From positions 1 to 64,000 of the forward strand of contig JAOUHG010000010.1 in NCBI GenBank assembly GCA_029865265.1: a stretch of 64,000 nucleotides of DNA. Reading direction: 5' to 3'. The notes under the pieces are model-generated. The model worked only from the letters and a program-made list of their open reading frames with translations, did not search any database and was not told the origin of the DNA. Both the position numbers and the translations under genes were made by a program. The stretch is from Candidatus Krumholzibacteriia bacterium. GTDB lineage: Bacteria; Krumholzibacteriota; Krumholzibacteriia; WVZY01; JAKEHA01. Below, one piece after another: positions 17,401 to 26,361 of this stretch (position 1 is its first letter; every line of letters begins with the position of its first letter).

Positions 17401-18705
17401 TCACGGCGCCAGCACCAGGCGATGCGCGTTGCCGATGCGTGACGTCGTCTGCGGCGGAACACCCGCGCGCGCCGCGTACTCGGGCCAGCGCCGGACGACA
17501 TCCCGCACATGGGTGAGGATCTCCAGGGCGCGGCCGCGCTTGAGCGATATCGTCCGGCCACAGGATACGAAATCGTCCGCCGAAAAGCCATCCCGGCGGC
17601 CGTTGAGGGACATCTGCTGCGCGGCGGTCCAGCGCCCCGACGGGTTCCACGCGTAGGTCACGTCGAACGCGGGCGAGAGCGACCACGCGCCCGCGCGGTC
17701 CATCAGAAACGCGATGTTTTTGACGTGGTCATCCTGGTTGCGCGCCACGATGTTGAACACCATGCGCGTGAACTGCTGCTCGATGCTCGCTATGGGCAAG
17801 CCCAGCCGGCGCATCACGTCGAAGGCCTGTTCGTATGAGTAAGCACCGGGCAGGTTGTAGTCGTAGTGCGCCAGCGCGCCGAGCGAGAGCATGTGCACCT
17901 TGGCACCCGTTTCGGTACGGTCGAAACGCCTGGTCATGAAGTGGCTGCGACCACCCTCCTCGAGCAGCCGGCACTCCATCATGCTGATGCCGGCGTCGCG
18001 CGCCATCAATGCGTACGCGTACTCGATGAGGCTGTAACCCCGCGGGTCGTCCAGTTCCTTGTCCTTGTTTCCCGCCACACCGTCGAACTTGAGCAGCCAG
18101 TAGCTGAAACCATCGCCCGCGCGCACCTGGCCGGAGCGCACCTCGTTGGTGGACGGGTTCCAGGCGATGATGGCCTTGGCGCGCGCCCCGCCCGCCGACG
18201 TCCCCACGCGCAGGATGTCGGTGAGCGCGGCGCTGCGCTCGGCCAGGTCGAACGATCCGCGCAGGTTTTCGCGCCGGGTGAGGATCTCGCTCGCCAGCTC
18301 GACCAGCGCCGATATGTCCACCGGCTCGGACTCGCCGTGGAAAGGACCGATGCTCGGCTCGTACTCGAGCGCGCCCATGCCGCGCGCGCCGGTGTAGCAC
18401 AGGCGCTCGACGGGGTTGAAGCTCTCCGGCTTGCGGCCTTCCCGCGCCAGCCACGCGTCGATGAGCGCGTTGCCGAACCGGTCCGGCAGCGAGTCCGCCA
18501 AGAGCCCGGGCAGGCCGTGGAACGTCTCTCGCGCGAGCGCGGGGAACGCGTAGATCTGCGGGGACAACGGCAGAGCGATCGGAGATACCTGGATCCCGCT
18601 GGCCGCGAACTCGGGCGTGTACTCAAAGAACGCCACGTCCTGTTCCGCCGACCAGCTCACCGCGCCGATGGTGCGGCCCCACAGGTTGACCTTCGCCACA
18701 GTCAC
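17401..18705 (-). CDS. hipA: HipA-like serine/threonine kinase toxin
   Basis: 434 residues. The HipA N-terminal (couple_hipA) region is followed by the kinase core: a P-loop-like GTSAGGARAKA, the catalytic RNQDDHVKNIAF (Asp and Asn) and the metal-binding SPAFDVTY. In E. coli HipA phosphorylates glutamyl-tRNA synthetase and causes persistence; related kinases have other targets. It overlaps the HipB-like gene by 4 bases, the classic antitoxin-toxin order. Confidence 0.92.
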   Translation of the reverse strand: MTVAKVNLWGRTIGAVSWSAEQDVAFFEYTPEFAASGIQVSPIALPLSPQIYAFPALARETFHGLPGLLADSLPDRFGNALIDAWLAREGRKPESFNPVERLCYTGARGMGALEYEPSIGPFHGESEPVDISALVELASEILTRRENLRGSFDLAERSAALTDILRVGTSAGGARAKAIIAWNPSTNEVRSGQVRAGDGFSYWLLKFDGVAGNKDKELDDPRGYSLIEYAYALMARDAGISMMECRLLEEGGRSHFMTRRFDRTETGAKVHMLSLGALAHYDYNLPGAYSYEQAFDVMRRLGLPIASIEQQFTRMVFNIVARNQDDHVKNIAFLMDRAGAWSLSPAFDVTYAWNPSGRWTAAQQMSLNGRRDGFSADDFVSCGRTISLKRGRALEILTHVRDVVRRWPEYAARAGVPPQTTSRIGNAHRLVLAP

Positions 18706-19043
18706 GCGTCATCCCCCCAGGTCCACGGGGACGGCTTCTGCTTCTGCGTGGGCCGCGCGCGGCGGCGCTTCTTCCCCGCCAGCTTCACCTGCTGCAGCGG
18801 GCTCAGCGGCGGCTCCGGGATCAGCGCGTCGATGTTGCCGAGCAGCTCGAGCGCACCCAGCACACGCACGAGGCTCGCGGTCTGGGTGGAGTGCCCGGCC
18901 TCCATGCGCTGCAGGGTGGCCAGGGAAACCCCGGCCTCACGGGCCAGGGCTTCCTGGGTCAGGTTGCGGTTGAGCCGGTAGCGGGCGATCCGACGGCCGA
19001 TCCGGCCGAGAACCGTGGCATCCGGGGAGGTGTTGCTATTCAT
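18702..19043 (-). CDS. hipB: HipB-like XRE antitoxin
   Basis: 113 residues. The HTH at about residues 17-60 contains YRLNRNLTQEALAREAGVS followed by LATLQRMEAGH. A basic C-terminal tail GKKRRRARPTQKQK may contact DNA or HipA. It should bind the inverted repeats just upstream and neutralise the HipA kinase. Confidence 0.9.
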   Translation of the reverse strand: MNSNTSPDATVLGRIGRRIARYRLNRNLTQEALAREAGVSLATLQRMEAGHSTQTASLVRVLGALELLGNIDALIPEPPLSPLQQVKLAGKKRRRARPTQKQKPSPWTWGDDA

Positions 19044-19045
19044 AA

Positions 19046-19109
19046 TAACACATCACATATGCATTATTAATGCCATTTATGACATTAATTTATCATATAT
19101 GATGTGTTA
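19046..19109 (-). promoter_or_regulatory. hipBA operator/promoter with nested inverted repeats
   Basis: TAACACATCA (19046-19055) and TGATGTGTTA (19100-19109) are perfect 10-base inverted arms. Between them ATTAATG (19066-19072) and CATTAAT (19083-19089) form a second pair. The segment is very AT-rich in a GC-rich genome and starts 3 bases from the hipB start codon. This is the expected position for HipB autorepression sites overlapping the promoter. Confidence 0.6.
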
Positions 19110-19120
19110 CCGCAACATCT

Positions 19121-20941
19121 TTACCCTGGAAAATCCGGCTGGGCCGTCTTCTCCTGGTCCTTGAACTGGAGCTCGTAGAGCTTGGCGTAGTGGTCGCCGC
19201 GCGCCAGCAGCTGGGCGTGCGTGCCCTCTTCGATGACACGCCCCTTGTGCAGCACCAGGATGCGGTCCACGTAGCGGATGGTGGAGAGGCGGTGCGCGAT
19301 CACAATGGAGGTGCGCCCGGCCATGAATTTGCGCAGCGCGTCCTGCACCAGGAACTCGGTTTCGGTGTCCACGCTGGAGGTGGCCTCGTCCAGCACCAGG
19401 ATATTGGGGTCGTAGACCAGCGCGCGCGCGAACGACAGCAATTGGCGCTCGCCCACCGAGAGCGAGCTGCCGCGCTCGCCCACGTTCTCCTCGTACTTCT
19501 TCGGCAGCCGCTCGATGAAACGCTCGGCGTTGATGTAGCGCGCCACCTCTTTGATCTTGTCTTCGCCGATGTCGGTGTTGCCCAGGTGGATGTTGTGGGC
19601 CACGCTGCCCGAGAACAAGAACACGTCCTGCAGCACGGTGGCCACATGGTGACGCAGGTCGGCCAGGCGGTACTTCTTGATGTCCACGCCATCGACCAGA
19701 ATGCGCCCCTGCTCCACCTCGTAGAAGCGCGAGAGCAGCGAGATGATGGTGGTCTTGCCCGCTCCGGTGTAGCCCACGATGGCCACTTTCTCCCCCGCAC
19801 CCACCGTGAAGCTCACGTCGTGCAGAACGGTCTCGTCCTTGTTGTACGCAAAGGTGACGTTCTCGAAGCGCACCTCGGTGGGCCGGTCCGGAAACGGCAC
19901 CGGGTCGGGCGGGTCCACGATGCGCGGTTCGCGGTCGAGCACGCCGAAGATGCGCTCGGACGACGCCATGGCGGACTGGAGGATGTTGTACTTTTCCGAA
20001 AGGTCGCTGATGGGCCGGTAGAAGCGCTGCGCGTACTGGATGAACGCCACCAGCGACCCGAAGGTCATGGCGCCGGTGAGCACGTCCAGCCCGCCGAAGG
20101 CGATGATCAGCGCAATAGCCACCGCGCTCAGAAACTCCACCATGGGGTAGAAGACCGCGTAGGCCATGATGGACTGAATATGCGCTGCGTAGAGGTCGTT
20201 GTTGAGGTGCGAGAAGCGCCGGAACTGCGGCCGTTCGCGGTTGAAGATCTGCACCACGCTCATGCCGGTGACGTTCTCCTGCAGGAACGTATTTAGCGAC
20301 GCCAGCCGCACGCGCACGTTGCGGTACGAATCGCGCGCCCTGGCGCGGAAGATGTGCGCGGCCACGTACAGGAACGGCAGCACCACGAAGGTGATCAGCG
20401 CCAGCTTCCAGTTTAGCCACAGCAGCACGCCGATGATGCCGGTGAGGGTGATGACGTCCAGCAGGATGGCGATCACACCCGAGGTGAACATCTCGTTCAG
20501 CGTCTCGACGTCGTTGGTGAGCCGCGTCATCAGGCGCCCCACCGGATTGCGGTCGAAGAAGGGAATGTCCAGCCGCTGCAGGCGCCGGAAGATCTGCATG
20601 CGCATGTCGAACATCACGCGCTGCCCCACCAGGCTCATGATGAGCCCGTGCAGATACGCCGCAAGGAAACCCACCAGCAGCGCGCCGGCCAGCAGCCCAA
20701 CCACCTTGAGCAGCCCCGCGTAGCGGAGGTCCATGGCCACCTCGCCGGTGGGCGCGATGAAACGGTCGATGGCCAGCTTGGTGATGAAGGGCGGCGCCAG
20801 CTCGAGCACCGACTCGATGGTGAGCAGGCCGATGGCCCACGCCACCTTGCCCTTGTAGGGGCGCAGGTACCGGAGCAGCCGGCTCATGAGACGGCTGTCG
20901 TAGGGCTTCTCCTGCAGTTCGTCGGCCTGGATGTATTCCAT
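19121..20941 (-). CDS. ABC exporter half-transporter (heterodimer partner with degenerate signature motif)
   Basis: 606 residues. Six transmembrane helices span about residues 30-320 and the nucleotide-binding domain follows. Walker A is GYTGAGKTT and Walker B is ILVLDEATSSVD with the catalytic Glu present. The signature is LSVGERQ instead of LSGGQ. It follows the other half-transporter by 3 bases, as in heterodimeric exporters of the TM287/288 and LmrCD type. Substrate is probably a lipid, drug or peptide, unassigned. Confidence 0.9.
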   Translation of the reverse strand: MEYIQADELQEKPYDSRLMSRLLRYLRPYKGKVAWAIGLLTIESVLELAPPFITKLAIDRFIAPTGEVAMDLRYAGLLKVVGLLAGALLVGFLAAYLHGLIMSLVGQRVMFDMRMQIFRRLQRLDIPFFDRNPVGRLMTRLTNDVETLNEMFTSGVIAILLDVITLTGIIGVLLWLNWKLALITFVVLPFLYVAAHIFRARARDSYRNVRVRLASLNTFLQENVTGMSVVQIFNRERPQFRRFSHLNNDLYAAHIQSIMAYAVFYPMVEFLSAVAIALIIAFGGLDVLTGAMTFGSLVAFIQYAQRFYRPISDLSEKYNILQSAMASSERIFGVLDREPRIVDPPDPVPFPDRPTEVRFENVTFAYNKDETVLHDVSFTVGAGEKVAIVGYTGAGKTTIISLLSRFYEVEQGRILVDGVDIKKYRLADLRHHVATVLQDVFLFSGSVAHNIHLGNTDIGEDKIKEVARYINAERFIERLPKKYEENVGERGSSLSVGERQLLSFARALVYDPNILVLDEATSSVDTETEFLVQDALRKFMAGRTSIVIAHRLSTIRYVDRILVLHKGRVIEEGTHAQLLARGDHYAKLYELQFKDQEKTAQPDFPG

Positions 20942-20944
20942 GCG

Positions 20945-22726
20945 CTACTCTTGTTCCAGTGCAACCATGAGCATCTGCTTGCGGTACATCTCGGCGTAGA
21001 TGCCGCCGTGCGCAATCAGTTGCTCGTGCGTGCCCGACTCCGCGATCTCGCCGTCGCGCATCACCATGACGCGGTCGGCCTGGCGCGCGGTGGACACGCG
21101 GTGGGAAATGAGGATGGCGGTACGTTTCTCCAGCTCGCCTTCCAGCGAGGAGAGGATGTTCTCCTCGGTGGTGGCGTCCACGCTGGAGAGGGCGTCGTCC
21201 AGGATGAGGATGCGCGGCTGCTTGGCCAGCGCGCGCGCTATGGCCACGCGCTGTTTCTGGCCGCCGGACAGGTTTATGCCGCGCTCTCCGATCATGGACT
21301 CGAACTTGTGCGGGAATGCCTCCACCTCATCGTAGATGGCGGCGGTGCGGCTGACCTCCTGCAACACCGGGTCGGGCAGTTCGGAGACGCCGAAGGAGAT
21401 GTTCTCTCTTATCGTCTGTGAGAACAGAAAGATGTCCTGCGGCACCAGGCCGATCATGCCGCGCAGCGTCTGCAGCGGAATCTCGCGCACGTCGCAGCCC
21501 CCCACCAGCACGCGTCCCTGGGTGGGGTCGTAGAGGCGCATCAAGAGCGAGATGATGGTGGTCTTGCCGGAGCCGGTTGCGCCCACCACCGCCACCGTCT
21601 CGCCATCCTTCACCTCGAAGTTCACGTTGCGCACCACGTCGCCGCGGTCGCCGTTTCTCGAGTAGGAGAACGACACGTTTTCGAAGCGCACCGAGGCATC
21701 CGCCGGCATGGCGTCGGTGCACGCGCTCGCGTCGGTGATGTCGGCGGTTTCCGCCATGACGTCGTTGATGCGCTGCATGGACGCCAGTCCCTGCTCGGTC
21801 ATGTTCATCACCCAGCCGGCGGCGATCACCGGGAACACCAGCATGGAGAGGTAGCCGTTGAAGGCCACGAACGTCCCCAGCGTGATCTCACCGCGGATCA
21901 CCATGCGCCCGCCGAACAACAGGATGGCGAGCACCCCGAAGCCGGCCACGGTGGCAAGCAGCGGGTGCAGCAGGCTCTGCACCTTGAAGAGCTTCCAGTT
22001 GGCGTCGACGTAGTCGCTGCTGGCGGCGGCGAACTCGGCGGTCTCGTAGTCCTCGCGCGCGTACGCTTTGACCACGCGGATGCCGGACAGGTTCTCCTGC
22101 GCGCGCGCGTTGATGGAGGCGAACTTCTCCTGCACGCGCTCGAAGAGGCGGTGGATGATCTTGATGCTGTGGTATACGCCAAAGGTGAGCAGGGCCATGG
22201 GCAGCAACGCCGCGATCATCAGTTTCCACGACAGCACCGACATCAACGCGATGGCGAGGCTCGCAATCACGAATGTGTTCATGGAGTACATCACCGCCGG
22301 CCCCACCAGCGTGCGCACGGCGTTCAAGTCGTTGGTGGCCAGCGCCATGAGATCCCCGGTGCGGTGGCGGTGGTAGAAGGCCGGGCTCATGTTCTGCAGG
22401 TGCGCAAAGAAGTCCGCGCGCATGTCGATCTCGATGCGGCGCGACACGCCGATCATGATGCGGCGCATGAGAAAGCGAAACACCCCGGCGCAGGCGGTGA
22501 TGCCCACCAGCAACCCGGCGTAGCCGAAGAGACGCTCGCGGGTGATACCGGCGGAGAGCGCATCGATCGCCGTCTTGAGAATCCACGGCGTGGCTATGGC
22601 GAAGATATCGGTCAGCACCAGGCTCGCGCCCCCCACGGCCAGGCGGGCGCGGTAGCGGCCCAGGTAGGAGAACACGGTGCGGATTGCGGCCCGGCGTTTT
22701 TCTTTGGAACTGGAAGGAGCGCTCAT
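20945..22726 (-). CDS. ABC exporter half-transporter (partner with canonical signature, Asp in Walker B)
   Basis: 593 residues with six transmembrane helices (about residues 30-310) and an NBD. Walker A is GATGSGKTT and the signature NLSGGQKQR is canonical. Walker B is ILILDDALSSVD, with Asp where the catalytic Glu should be. The defects of the two proteins fall in the same composite ATP site, leaving one consensus and one degenerate site. First gene of the pair. Confidence 0.9.
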   Translation of the reverse strand: MSAPSSSKEKRRAAIRTVFSYLGRYRARLAVGGASLVLTDIFAIATPWILKTAIDALSAGITRERLFGYAGLLVGITACAGVFRFLMRRIMIGVSRRIEIDMRADFFAHLQNMSPAFYHRHRTGDLMALATNDLNAVRTLVGPAVMYSMNTFVIASLAIALMSVLSWKLMIAALLPMALLTFGVYHSIKIIHRLFERVQEKFASINARAQENLSGIRVVKAYAREDYETAEFAAASSDYVDANWKLFKVQSLLHPLLATVAGFGVLAILLFGGRMVIRGEITLGTFVAFNGYLSMLVFPVIAAGWVMNMTEQGLASMQRINDVMAETADITDASACTDAMPADASVRFENVSFSYSRNGDRGDVVRNVNFEVKDGETVAVVGATGSGKTTIISLLMRLYDPTQGRVLVGGCDVREIPLQTLRGMIGLVPQDIFLFSQTIRENISFGVSELPDPVLQEVSRTAAIYDEVEAFPHKFESMIGERGINLSGGQKQRVAIARALAKQPRILILDDALSSVDATTEENILSSLEGELEKRTAILISHRVSTARQADRVMVMRDGEIAESGTHEQLIAHGGIYAEMYRKQMLMVALEQE

Positions 22727-22868
22727 ACTATCATCGCATGATCGGCGGACGTCCCTTTGGAATTGGAAGAATGGGAAAGGGTCTCGTTGTCAGGACGCCG
22801 TCGCCCGACAGGATTTCCCTAATATAGACGATTGCCCCCGTTTTCCGCAAACCAAGGAGCGGACCGCC

Positions 22869-23429
22869 GTGACCTTTCCCTCTCGCGACCAGGCGCTGAC
22901 CATCCTGACCGAGCACACCAGCGGTGAGAGCCTCCTCAAACACGCCTACGCCGTGGAGGCGGCCATGCGTTACTACGCCGGGCGCGCCGGCGAGGACGTC
23001 GAGGCCTGGGGCGTGGCGGGGCTCCTGCACGACTTCGACTACGAGCGCTACCCCTCCCTGGAGGACCATCCGTTCAAGGGCGCCGAGATCCTGCGGGCCC
23101 GCGGCGTCGACGAGGCGCTGATTCAGACCATTCTCTCCCATGCTCCCCACACCGGCGTCGTGCCGGAGACACCCATGCAGAAGACACTGTACGCCGTCGA
23201 TGAGCTGTGCGGCTTCGTCACCGCCGTGGCGCTGGTGCGTCCCTCGAAGAAGCTCGCGGACGTGGAGCCCTCGTCGGTCAAAAAGAAGCTCAAGGACAAG
23301 GGCTTCGCCCGCAACGTGAGCCGCGAGGACATCACCACCGGCGCGGAATTGATCGGGCTCCCGCTGGACGAGCACATCCAGAATGTCATCGACGCACTGA
23401 AGCCGGTCGCCGGCGAGCTCGGGCTATGA
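22869..23429 (+). CDS. HD-domain phosphohydrolase-like protein
   Basis: 186 residues, starting at GTG with AAGGAG 9 bases upstream. Metal-binding motifs are in LKHAYAVEAAM (first His), LLHDFDYERYP (HD) and ILSHAPHTG, an arrangement typical of HDIG proteins. The family hydrolyses nucleotides or cyclic nucleotides; the substrate is unknown. Its stop overlaps the next ATG (ATGA), so it is coupled to the TPR gene. Confidence 0.82.
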   Translation: MTFPSRDQALTILTEHTSGESLLKHAYAVEAAMRYYAGRAGEDVEAWGVAGLLHDFDYERYPSLEDHPFKGAEILRARGVDEALIQTILSHAPHTGVVPETPMQKTLYAVDELCGFVTAVALVRPSKKLADVEPSSVKKKLKDKGFARNVSREDITTGAELIGLPLDEHIQNVIDALKPVAGELGL

Positions 23430-24838
23430 GCTGGCGCGGGTGGACCGGGGCAATGGCGCTGACGTGCCTCGCGGCGTTGGCCGTGGCCGATGCGCGCGCG
23501 CAACAGGGCGGCTCGGTGGACACGCGCCGCGACGTTGAGGAGCGAATCCGCGAACTCGAGATGCAGGTGGGCGGTGACGAGCCCGCCGAGCAGCAGTCCG
23601 TGGTGCTGCTGTGGCTGGCCGACCTGTACGTGTCGGCTGGGCGGCTGGACGACGCCCAGCGCGCCTACGAACAGGTGCTGGTGTTCTTCCCCTTCGACCC
23701 GGCCGCCACCAACGCATACGCGCGCTTCCTGCTGGAGCAGCGCTTCGACCCCGCGCACGCCGACAGCATCCTGCACGACGCGCTCAGCAACGCCAACGCG
23801 CTGCCGGCGCCGCCCCCGTACATCGGCCAGACCTATGCACTGCGCGCGCGTGCGTTGCGCGCGCTGGGCCGCTGCGACGAGGCCATCATCCCGTCGGACC
23901 ACGCTCTGGCGCTGCTCGACGAGGACGCGGCCGAGGCGGCGCTGCGCGAGAAGGCGGCGTGCCTGGCGGGTACCGGCCGGCGCGACGAGGCACGCGCGTG
24001 CTACCTGGACCTGATCGGAGCCAGCGGCGCCTCCAACCCGGACGACATCAGCGCATTCATCGCCCTGCTCGCCGCCAGCGAGGGGCACGTGGACGCCGGC
24101 AGTGTGCGCGAGAGCATCGCCACCGCGGTGGACGACGCGCGCAAAGCGCGCCGCGAAAACGCGGCCGCCGAGGGCGCCGAGATCGTGGAACTGCGCGCCA
24201 CCGACGGCGCGCGCATCGAAACCACCCTGCGCGCCGGAAGCAAGGCAGGCGCGGTACTCTTCGTCCCCGAGAACCGCGCGCGGCGCAGCGAGTTCACGCC
24301 CTACGCACAGCTGCTCGCACTGGACGGCACCACCACCCTCACGGTGGACCCGCGCGGTCACGGCGACAGCCGCTGCGATTCGCTGCCCGACGTGGCGTCG
24401 CTCTCCGACACCCACCGCGCGCGCATCGCCGACGACATCGCCACGGCGATCCTGTACCTGCGCGACCGCCTCGAGATTCCCGTGTCCGACATCGTGGTGG
24501 TGGGCGAGGGTGACGGCAGCGGCTACGTGGAGCGCGCGCGTCACGAACACGCGTTGCCGGTGGCAGTGGTGTATCTCTCCCCGGTGTTCGACCCGGAGGA
24601 CCGGGCCACGGCATCGGCAATCTCCTTCCGCCCGCCGCGGGCGGCCCTGCTGCTGGCGAGCAACGAGGACGTGTACGCGGTGCGCTCGCTCGGCTTCTTC
24701 CTCGATACCGCCGGCCGGGATCTGGTCAAGACCCGCATCTTCAAGACGGCCGGCCACGGCGTCGGCATGCTGCGCGATCCCGGTCACTTTCTGGCCGTCA
24801 GCAACTGGATCGACGGCAACGCCTCCGCCCAGGACTGA
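23426..24838 (+). CDS. exported TPR protein with a degenerate alpha/beta-hydrolase domain
   Basis: 470 residues. A signal peptide (residues 1-25, ending ADARAQ) is followed by TPR-like helices (about 30-210) and then a domain with LTVDPRGHGDSR, a C-terminal GHGVGMLRDP histidine region and the order of an alpha/beta hydrolase. At the nucleophile elbow the sequence is VVVGEGDGSGYV, where G-x-S-x-G would be expected. The nucleophile is therefore probably missing and the domain may only bind ligands or partners. Coupled to the HD gene. Confidence 0.7.
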   Translation: MSWRGWTGAMALTCLAALAVADARAQQGGSVDTRRDVEERIRELEMQVGGDEPAEQQSVVLLWLADLYVSAGRLDDAQRAYEQVLVFFPFDPAATNAYARFLLEQRFDPAHADSILHDALSNANALPAPPPYIGQTYALRARALRALGRCDEAIIPSDHALALLDEDAAEAALREKAACLAGTGRRDEARACYLDLIGASGASNPDDISAFIALLAASEGHVDAGSVRESIATAVDDARKARRENAAAEGAEIVELRATDGARIETTLRAGSKAGAVLFVPENRARRSEFTPYAQLLALDGTTTLTVDPRGHGDSRCDSLPDVASLSDTHRARIADDIATAILYLRDRLEIPVSDIVVVGEGDGSGYVERARHEHALPVAVVYLSPVFDPEDRATASAISFRPPRAALLLASNEDVYAVRSLGFFLDTAGRDLVKTRIFKTAGHGVGMLRDPGHFLAVSNWIDGNASAQD

Positions 24839-24861
24839 CCCGCCGCGTCCCCCGCGGGCGC

Positions 24862-24870
24862 TGGTACGAT
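24862..24870 (+). promoter_or_regulatory. extended -10 promoter element
   Basis: TGGTACGAT lies 22 bases upstream of the ATG at 24893. It matches the TGGTA-type extended -10 seen at three other places in the window. Confidence 0.35.
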
Positions 24871-24892
24871 TGTTGCGGTTTTGCCGCACGCC

Positions 24893-26239
24893 ATGCGGCA
24901 CGCCGCCCTCATCTTTGCCATCACCGCCTTGCTGGCGGCCCTCACGCCCGCTCCCGCCGGCGCACAGGGAACCGATTCCGGGTGGATCGGCGAGTGGAAC
25001 AATGAGGCACTATTCGACTCAACGACCACCCGCACGGAACTCCTGGAAATGGGACGCGCCGCGGTGGTGCTCGAGCAGTACGGCCTCGCGGAGATGTACT
25101 ACCGGGAAATCCTGCTGCGCAACCCGGCCGACGTGGGCGCCATGTGGGAGCTTGCGGCCATGTACCGGAACACGGGGCGATTGGAGTATGCACGAGGACT
25201 GCTGACCCGGGCGGGCGCCCTGCAACCCGGCCGCAACGATATCAATGAGGCCCGGCGAGAGATCGAACGCGATCTTTTTGCCCAGGTGTCCGTGGAAGTT
25301 GACACCCTCATGGCCAGGGGAAAGTACGAACGGGCACTCCCGCGCCTGGCCGTTCTGCTCTCCATCGACGCCGAGAACGCCACCATGCACGCGTACAAGG
25401 CGCGCTGCCTCTCGGCCATAGGCCAGAACGACGCGGCGCTGTCCAACATCCAGCTCGCCATTGCCAAGGATCCCCGCGACGAGTTCTACCAGCTGCGCGA
25501 CGAAATCGCACAGTCGGTCGAACAGCACCGCATCGCGGAGCTTGAGGGTTCCGCACGCAGCCTGCTCCAGTCCGGCGACTGGGTGCGCGAGGAAGCCTCC
25601 GACGCGTTGCAGGCCCTGCTGGCGCAGGACCCGTCCAACGAATGGGCGCGCGAGCAGTTCCGCGCGCTCTCCGAGGGCGCCACGCCACCGCCGCTTCCCT
25701 CGGATCCGCTTCCCCCGCGCCAGGTGGTGGACGCGGTGCGCGACATTGCGCCTGGATTCGCGGCGGTGCTCAACAACCACCTGCCGCTCATACTCGGCTT
25801 TCTGACGGTGCTGTTGCTGATCCGCTCGCCAATCGCGCGCGCCATCGCCGCACACGTGCGACGCCCGTCCCTGTTCTCCGGTGACCTGTCGCGTATCGAC
25901 GTCGCCGACGTGCTTCGGGTGGCGCACGGCGCGGCTCTCACCGGGGCAATCTTGTTGAAGACGTCGGACGGCAAGGCGCGGGTCTACCTGGCCGACGGCG
26001 AACCGGTGCACTGCGCGGGCTTCGGCCTGGACGGCGTGGACGCGCTCACCTGGATCGTGCGCGAAGTCCACGACGGCCACTTCTGGTACCGGACGGTACG
26101 CTCGATGCCGGACGCCACCATCGACCAGCCCCTCGCCCTGTTCCTCGCGGACGGCGTGTCTTCGCCCGGCGGTGCGCCGGAACGGAAGTCGCGCAAGAAG
26201 TCCCGCATGTCCGAACTTCTCGAAACCAAGTCTGATTGA
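24893..26239 (+). CDS. TPR protein with a transmembrane segment and C-terminal DUF4388 domain
   Basis: 448 residues. Signal-like N-terminus (residues 1-25), TPR units from about 45 to 260 (for example AEMYYREILLRNPADVGAMW), a membrane segment near 295-312 and a C-terminal domain starting FSGDLSRIDVADVLRV. That last block, with KARVYLADGEPVHCA, is typical of DUF4388 (PATAN-like) regulatory domains. The TPR part would be periplasmic and DUF4388 cytoplasmic. The ATG is preferred to an upstream in-frame TTG. Confidence 0.75.
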   Translation: MRHAALIFAITALLAALTPAPAGAQGTDSGWIGEWNNEALFDSTTTRTELLEMGRAAVVLEQYGLAEMYYREILLRNPADVGAMWELAAMYRNTGRLEYARGLLTRAGALQPGRNDINEARREIERDLFAQVSVEVDTLMARGKYERALPRLAVLLSIDAENATMHAYKARCLSAIGQNDAALSNIQLAIAKDPRDEFYQLRDEIAQSVEQHRIAELEGSARSLLQSGDWVREEASDALQALLAQDPSNEWAREQFRALSEGATPPPLPSDPLPPRQVVDAVRDIAPGFAAVLNNHLPLILGFLTVLLLIRSPIARAIAAHVRRPSLFSGDLSRIDVADVLRVAHGAALTGAILLKTSDGKARVYLADGEPVHCAGFGLDGVDALTWIVREVHDGHFWYRTVRSMPDATIDQPLALFLADGVSSPGGAPERKSRKKSRMSELLETKSD

Positions 26240-26249
26240 TTAACTGAAG

Positions 26250-26266
26250 GCGCCCTGTCGGGGCGC
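26250..26266 (+). terminator. short hairpin after the TPR-DUF4388 gene
   Basis: GCGCCC-TGTCG-GGGCGC forms a six-pair stem 11 bases after the stop codon. There is no U-tract, so termination efficiency is doubtful. Confidence 0.35.
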
Positions 26267-26361
26267 ATACGATGCTGCCCCGACGCGATTTCCGCAGCGC
26301 GATTTCAAATGTTTCGCGCGAGGACCATGAGCGGAGGGGCAGTGTCGTGTGCGCCCAACAA

